Of a stretch of 64,000 nt of DNA, positions 61,479 through 64,000 are shown piece after piece (position 1 is the stretch's first letter; each line of letters starts with the position of its first letter). Source of the DNA: Pseudomonas songnenensis (GTDB lineage: Bacteria; Pseudomonadota; Gammaproteobacteria; Pseudomonadales; Pseudomonadaceae); assembly GCF_003696315.1 (NCBI RefSeq), contig NZ_RFFN01000005.1, positions 124,001 to 188,000 of the forward strand, written 5' to 3'. A program made the position numbers and the translations under genes. The notes below the pieces were generated by a model. It was not told the DNA's origin, did no database searches, and was given only the letters and a program-made list of their open reading frames with translations.

Positions 61479-62066
61479 TCAGCCTGAGACAATCGTGCTC
61501 ATGGTCAGGGCCTGATACCCGGCGTAGAGCGCCAGGGCCGCGAAGCCAGCCGCCGCGACTCGGCGAATCAGCGTCAGCGGCAGTCGGTCCGCCGCGAAAT
61601 GACTGACCAGCACCACCGGAACGTTGGCCAGCAGCATGCCCACCGTGGTGCCGAGAATGACCAGCACGAACTCAGGGTACTGCGCAGCCAGCATCACCGT
61701 GGCGACCTGGGTCTTGTCACCCATCTCGGCAATGAAGAAGGCGATCGTGGTCGCTACGAAGGGACCGTAGGGGCGCCCCAGGCGTGCATCATCGTCGTCC
61801 AGCTTGTCCGGCACCAGCGTCCACAGCGCGACGGCGGCGAAGCTCGCGGCGAGAATCCAGCTAAGGGTCACGGGTGAGAACAGCCCCGATACCCAGCTGC
61901 CAACCGCGCCGGCGGCGGCATGATTGGCCAGCGTGGCCACGACGATGCCCCAGATGATCGGCCACGGCCGGCGATAGCGCGCGGCCAGCAACAATGCGAG
62001 CAGCTGGGTCTTGTCGCCGATTTCGGCCAGGGCAACGATCAGAGTGGGAACGAAAAACGATTCCAA
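61479..62066 (-). CDS. GDT1/TMEM165-family manganese exporter (MneA-like)
   Basis: 195 residues with six membrane helices in two repeats, each with the family motif ExGDKT: ALAEIGDKTQLLALLLAA near residue 14 and IAEMGDKTQVATVMLAAQ near residue 112. Members export Mn2+ (or exchange Ca2+/Mn2+ for H+). The start is TTG 62066 (MESFFVPTLIV), with AAGGA at correct spacing; a nearby ATG at 62073 is in another frame. A yybP-ykoY riboswitch lies directly upstream, which supports manganese. Confidence 0.93.
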   Translation of the reverse strand: MESFFVPTLIVALAEIGDKTQLLALLLAARYRRPWPIIWGIVVATLANHAAAGAVGSWVSGLFSPVTLSWILAASFAAVALWTLVPDKLDDDDARLGRPYGPFVATTIAFFIAEMGDKTQVATVMLAAQYPEFVLVILGTTVGMLLANVPVVLVSHFAADRLPLTLIRRVAAAGFAALALYAGYQALTMSTIVSG

Positions 62067-62161
62067 GCGGCATTCCTTTAGGGCGGGTCGACAGATTCAC
62101 CATGACATGCGCAGCCTGCCCGCCCGGGTCAGGTGTACATGTCATGAGTCTTGTCAAACCT

Positions 62162-62278
62162 GGCCTGGCGTATCGTTACGCGCTGGCCGGTCGCATGCGC
62201 CATGGTCTGCGGACCAAGTATGTTGACGCATGCCGGACGAGCAGGGCGCTCGTCGGAGACTACTCCCCCAAGGACGGC
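62162..62278 (-). promoter_or_regulatory. yybP-ykoY manganese riboswitch
   Basis: Read on the minus strand. GGGGGAGTAG opens the element, then hairpin GACGAGC/GCTCGTC. A long stem GCATGCG/CGCATGC carries TCAACATACTTGGTCC and GACCA, the conserved ACATACTTGG loop of the family. A further hairpin (62162-62188, GCGTA/TACGC core inside GGCC arms) could be the expression platform. It has no T-run, so translational or antitermination control is more likely than simple termination. It lies about 95 bases before the exporter start. Confidence 0.85.
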
Positions 62279-62327
62279 GGCGAGTTTGCCGCAAGCGGCC
62301 GGCCGGTGCAACCGCCTGTCGCCGGCG

Positions 62328-63326
62328 TCAGGAGCATATGGCGCGGTAGATGCGAAAGCCGTTGCGCTCGACAACGGTCTGGCAGGCACCGAGATGCTGC
62401 TCGATCAGTGGCGGATAGCGGAGAAAAGCGTTGGCCACCAAGCGTAGCTCGCCGCCGCTCGACAGATGCTCGGCGGCCCGCTCGATCAGCGTTTCGCTGG
62501 CGTGATAGTTGGTGTGCACGCCCTGGTGGAACGGTGGGTTGCTGATGATTGCCGCCAGCTGCCGAGGGGCGGCATCGATGCCATCGCCGGCGATCACTTC
62601 AGCTTCGAGCCCATTGGCGGCGAGCGTCCGGCGACTGCTCTCGACGGCAAAGGCGTCGACGTCCAGCAGCACCAGCTCGCTTTGCGGATAACGGCGCTTC
62701 AGCGTGGCGCCGATAACACCGGCGCCGCAGCCGAAATCGAGTACCCGCCCGCTGGGCAGATTGTCGAGGTGCTCGAGTAGCAGGGCGCTGCCGACGTCCA
62801 GGCGCCCGTGACTGAATACCCCGGGCAGGCTGATCACCTGCAGCGGCCCGTCGTCCAGCTCCAGCGTGAACTGGTGAGCCAGTGCATCGAGGTCCGGAAC
62901 GGCCGGTGTCTGTTCTATCTCGCCCTGCCAGAGCTGGCAGTGGCGCGCGCTGTCGAGTTTGCGGGCTCGGCCGAGACTGGCGAGCTGTTTCGCGGCGCGT
63001 TCGACACCCGCGCGCTTTTCCCCGACCAGATAAAGCGGGCGGCCTGCCAACTGTGCTGCCAGCGCCTGCAGCACGTAGTCAGTCAACTCGCGGGACTTTG
63101 GCAGGAACAGCACGGCGGCGACGTATTCGCCGGGCGGTGGAGCGACGCCGAAGCTGCAGCGTCCGCTGAAGCGTTTGTTCAGCAGCTGCTGTTCGCCGGC
63201 GTGCCAGCTCCAGCCGACGGCGCCGGGCAACCTGCCCAGCAGGTCGTCGGCGGGCAGTCCGGCCAACAGCAGGCTGCCTTGGAACAGCTCGGCCTGACGC
63301 AGCAGTACTTCGCTTCGAGGGTCCAT
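62328..63326 (-). CDS. rsmC: 16S rRNA m2G1207 methyltransferase RsmC
   Basis: 332 residues from [20 protein letters not shown], with AGGGAG upstream; 24 upstream codons are open but the start fits E. coli RsmC. Duplicated methyltransferase domains; the second is active, with [15 protein letters not shown] and catalytic NPPFHQG. It methylates G1207 in the 30S subunit. Its 3' end faces the riboswitch gene on the same strand. Confidence 0.94.
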   Translation of the reverse strand: MDPRSEVLLRQAELFQGSLLLAGLPADDLLGRLPGAVGWSWHAGEQQLLNKRFSGRCSFGVAPPPGEYVAAVLFLPKSRELTDYVLQALAAQLAGRPLYLVGEKRAGVERAAKQLASLGRARKLDSARHCQLWQGEIEQTPAVPDLDALAHQFTLELDDGPLQVISLPGVFSHGRLDVGSALLLEHLDNLPSGRVLDFGCGAGVIGATLKRRYPQSELVLLDVDAFAVESSRRTLAANGLEAEVIAGDGIDAAPRQLAAIISNPPFHQGVHTNYHASETLIERAAEHLSSGGELRLVANAFLRYPPLIEQHLGACQTVVERNGFRIYRAICS

Positions 63327-63419
63327 GAGCGTCTCCCTGGAAAAGTCGGCGAGCTTAGGTGCTATGGGCCGGTACTCGCAAGCTCGGGGCAGCGGCACAG
63401 CTGCCCCAGGCCACTTCTG

Positions 63420-64000
63420 TCAGTTGACCTGACGCAGCGGGGTGCCGGCAAAGAAGGCTGTGGCATTCTCGGTCAGCTGGACAACGATACGCTGACGCGC
63501 TTCGCGGCTGCCCCAGGCGCTGTGCGGGGTGATGATCAGCCGCGGCAGATCAGGCGCCAGCAGGGGGTTATCGTCCCGTGGCGGCTCGCTGGTCAGCACG
63601 TCGGTGGCAGCACCACCCAGGTGACCGCGGCGCAGGGCATCGGCCAATGCCTGTTCGTCCACCAGACCGCCCCGTGCGGCGTTGATCAGAAAGGTGGTCG
63701 GTTTCATCAGCTGCAGTTCGCGTGCGCCGATGAGGTTGCGCGTCTGCTCAGTCAGGGGGCAGTGCAGCGTGAGTGCGTCCACCTGTGGGAGCAGCTCGTC
63801 CAGATCCAGACGCTCCGGGCGCTTTGGTCGGCCCGGCAGATTGCCGACCAGCACGCGCATACCGAATGCTTCCGCGAGCCGGGCTACGGCGCTGCCGAGT
63901 TCGCCGTGGCCGAGGAGGCCAAGGGTCTTGCCCTCCAGCTCGACGATGGGGAAGTCCAGCAGGCAGAACTGTCCGCTTTCCTGCCAGCGTCCGCGGGCGA
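63420..64000 (-). CDS. D-2-hydroxyacid dehydrogenase, C-terminal part
   Basis: Continues beyond the window; 193 residues are visible. The NAD-binding motif GLLGHGELGSAVARL, the typical LPQVDALTLHCPLTEQTRN, the substrate-binding LINAARGGLVDEQAL and catalytic His in ITPHSAWGS are present. Likely a hydroxypyruvate or glyoxylate reductase type (HprA-like). Full length is usually about 310-330 residues, so about 120-135 are outside. Confidence 0.9.
   Translation of the reverse strand, partial: ARGRWQESGQFCLLDFPIVELEGKTLGLLGHGELGSAVARLAEAFGMRVLVGNLPGRPKRPERLDLDELLPQVDALTLHCPLTEQTRNLIGARELQLMKPTTFLINAARGGLVDEQALADALRRGHLGGAATDVLTSEPPRDDNPLLAPDLPRLIITPHSAWGSREARQRIVVQLTENATAFFAGTPLRQVN

Overview
The window reads as chromosome of a high-GC gammaproteobacterium of the Pseudomonas stutzeri (Stutzerimonas) type. 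Signs are the order rplM-rpsI-petABC-sspAB, the dolP-diaA-yraN-lpoA/rsmI block, rnpB followed by a complete mraZ-to-lpxC division and cell-wall cluster, fused cysNC, and a pilA-pilBCD locus with two type IV pilin genes as described for P. stutzeri. Nearly all of it is core genome. No prophage, insertion sequence, CRISPR array, tRNA or rRNA was seen.

Layout. 1-1071: 3' end of cysNC (sulfate activation). 1149-9418: type IV pilus locus, with a second pilin, an acyltransferase, a serine hydrolase and the main pilin on the minus strand, then pilB-pilC-pilD-coaE-yacG on the plus strand; this stretch is visibly AT-richer than the rest. 9452-11236: a membrane protein and an aldo/keto reductase. 11672-16471: rplM-rpsI, petABC (cytochrome bc1), sspAB. 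16522-20940: dolP, diaA/gmhA, yraN, lpoA, and divergent rsmI. 21011-21370: RNase P RNA. 21564-39406: mraZ-rsmH-ftsL-ftsI-murE-murF-mraY-murD-ftsW-murG-murC-ddl-ftsQ-ftsA-ftsZ-lpxC, most genes overlapping or separated by a few bases. 39523-50241: mostly minus-strand single genes (ferritin-like protein, stress proteins, OsmE, sorbosone dehydrogenase-like, MgtC-like, DUF5924, DUF2726, LOG), then an SDR, a SulP transporter and a small PA4642-like protein. 50595-64000: mqo, YajG, DUF1329, a phospholipid-type acyltransferase, a divergent SRAP protein, a chemoreceptor, an M48 protease, a riboswitch-controlled manganese exporter, rsmC and a partial D-2-hydroxyacid dehydrogenase.

Points that stand out. 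(a) Each of the two pilin genes has its own -24/-12 (sigma-54) promoter, and they enclose an acyltransferase/serine-hydrolase pair behind a strong terminator: a candidate pilin-modification or transformation-control cassette. (b) Three copies of a 36-bp element made of two inverted DnaA boxes 17 bp apart, plus a compact variant, flank the LOG-family gene. (c) A yybP-ykoY (Mn2+) riboswitch precedes a GDT1-type manganese exporter that starts with TTG. (d) Four TGG boxes at 10-bp period sit just after a near-consensus promoter upstream of mraZ, the expected MraZ operator. (e) The SRAP/YedK protein lacks two of the four known active-site residues. (f) A 45-residue proline-rich gene follows the ChaB/Rho-N-like gene and is easy to miss.
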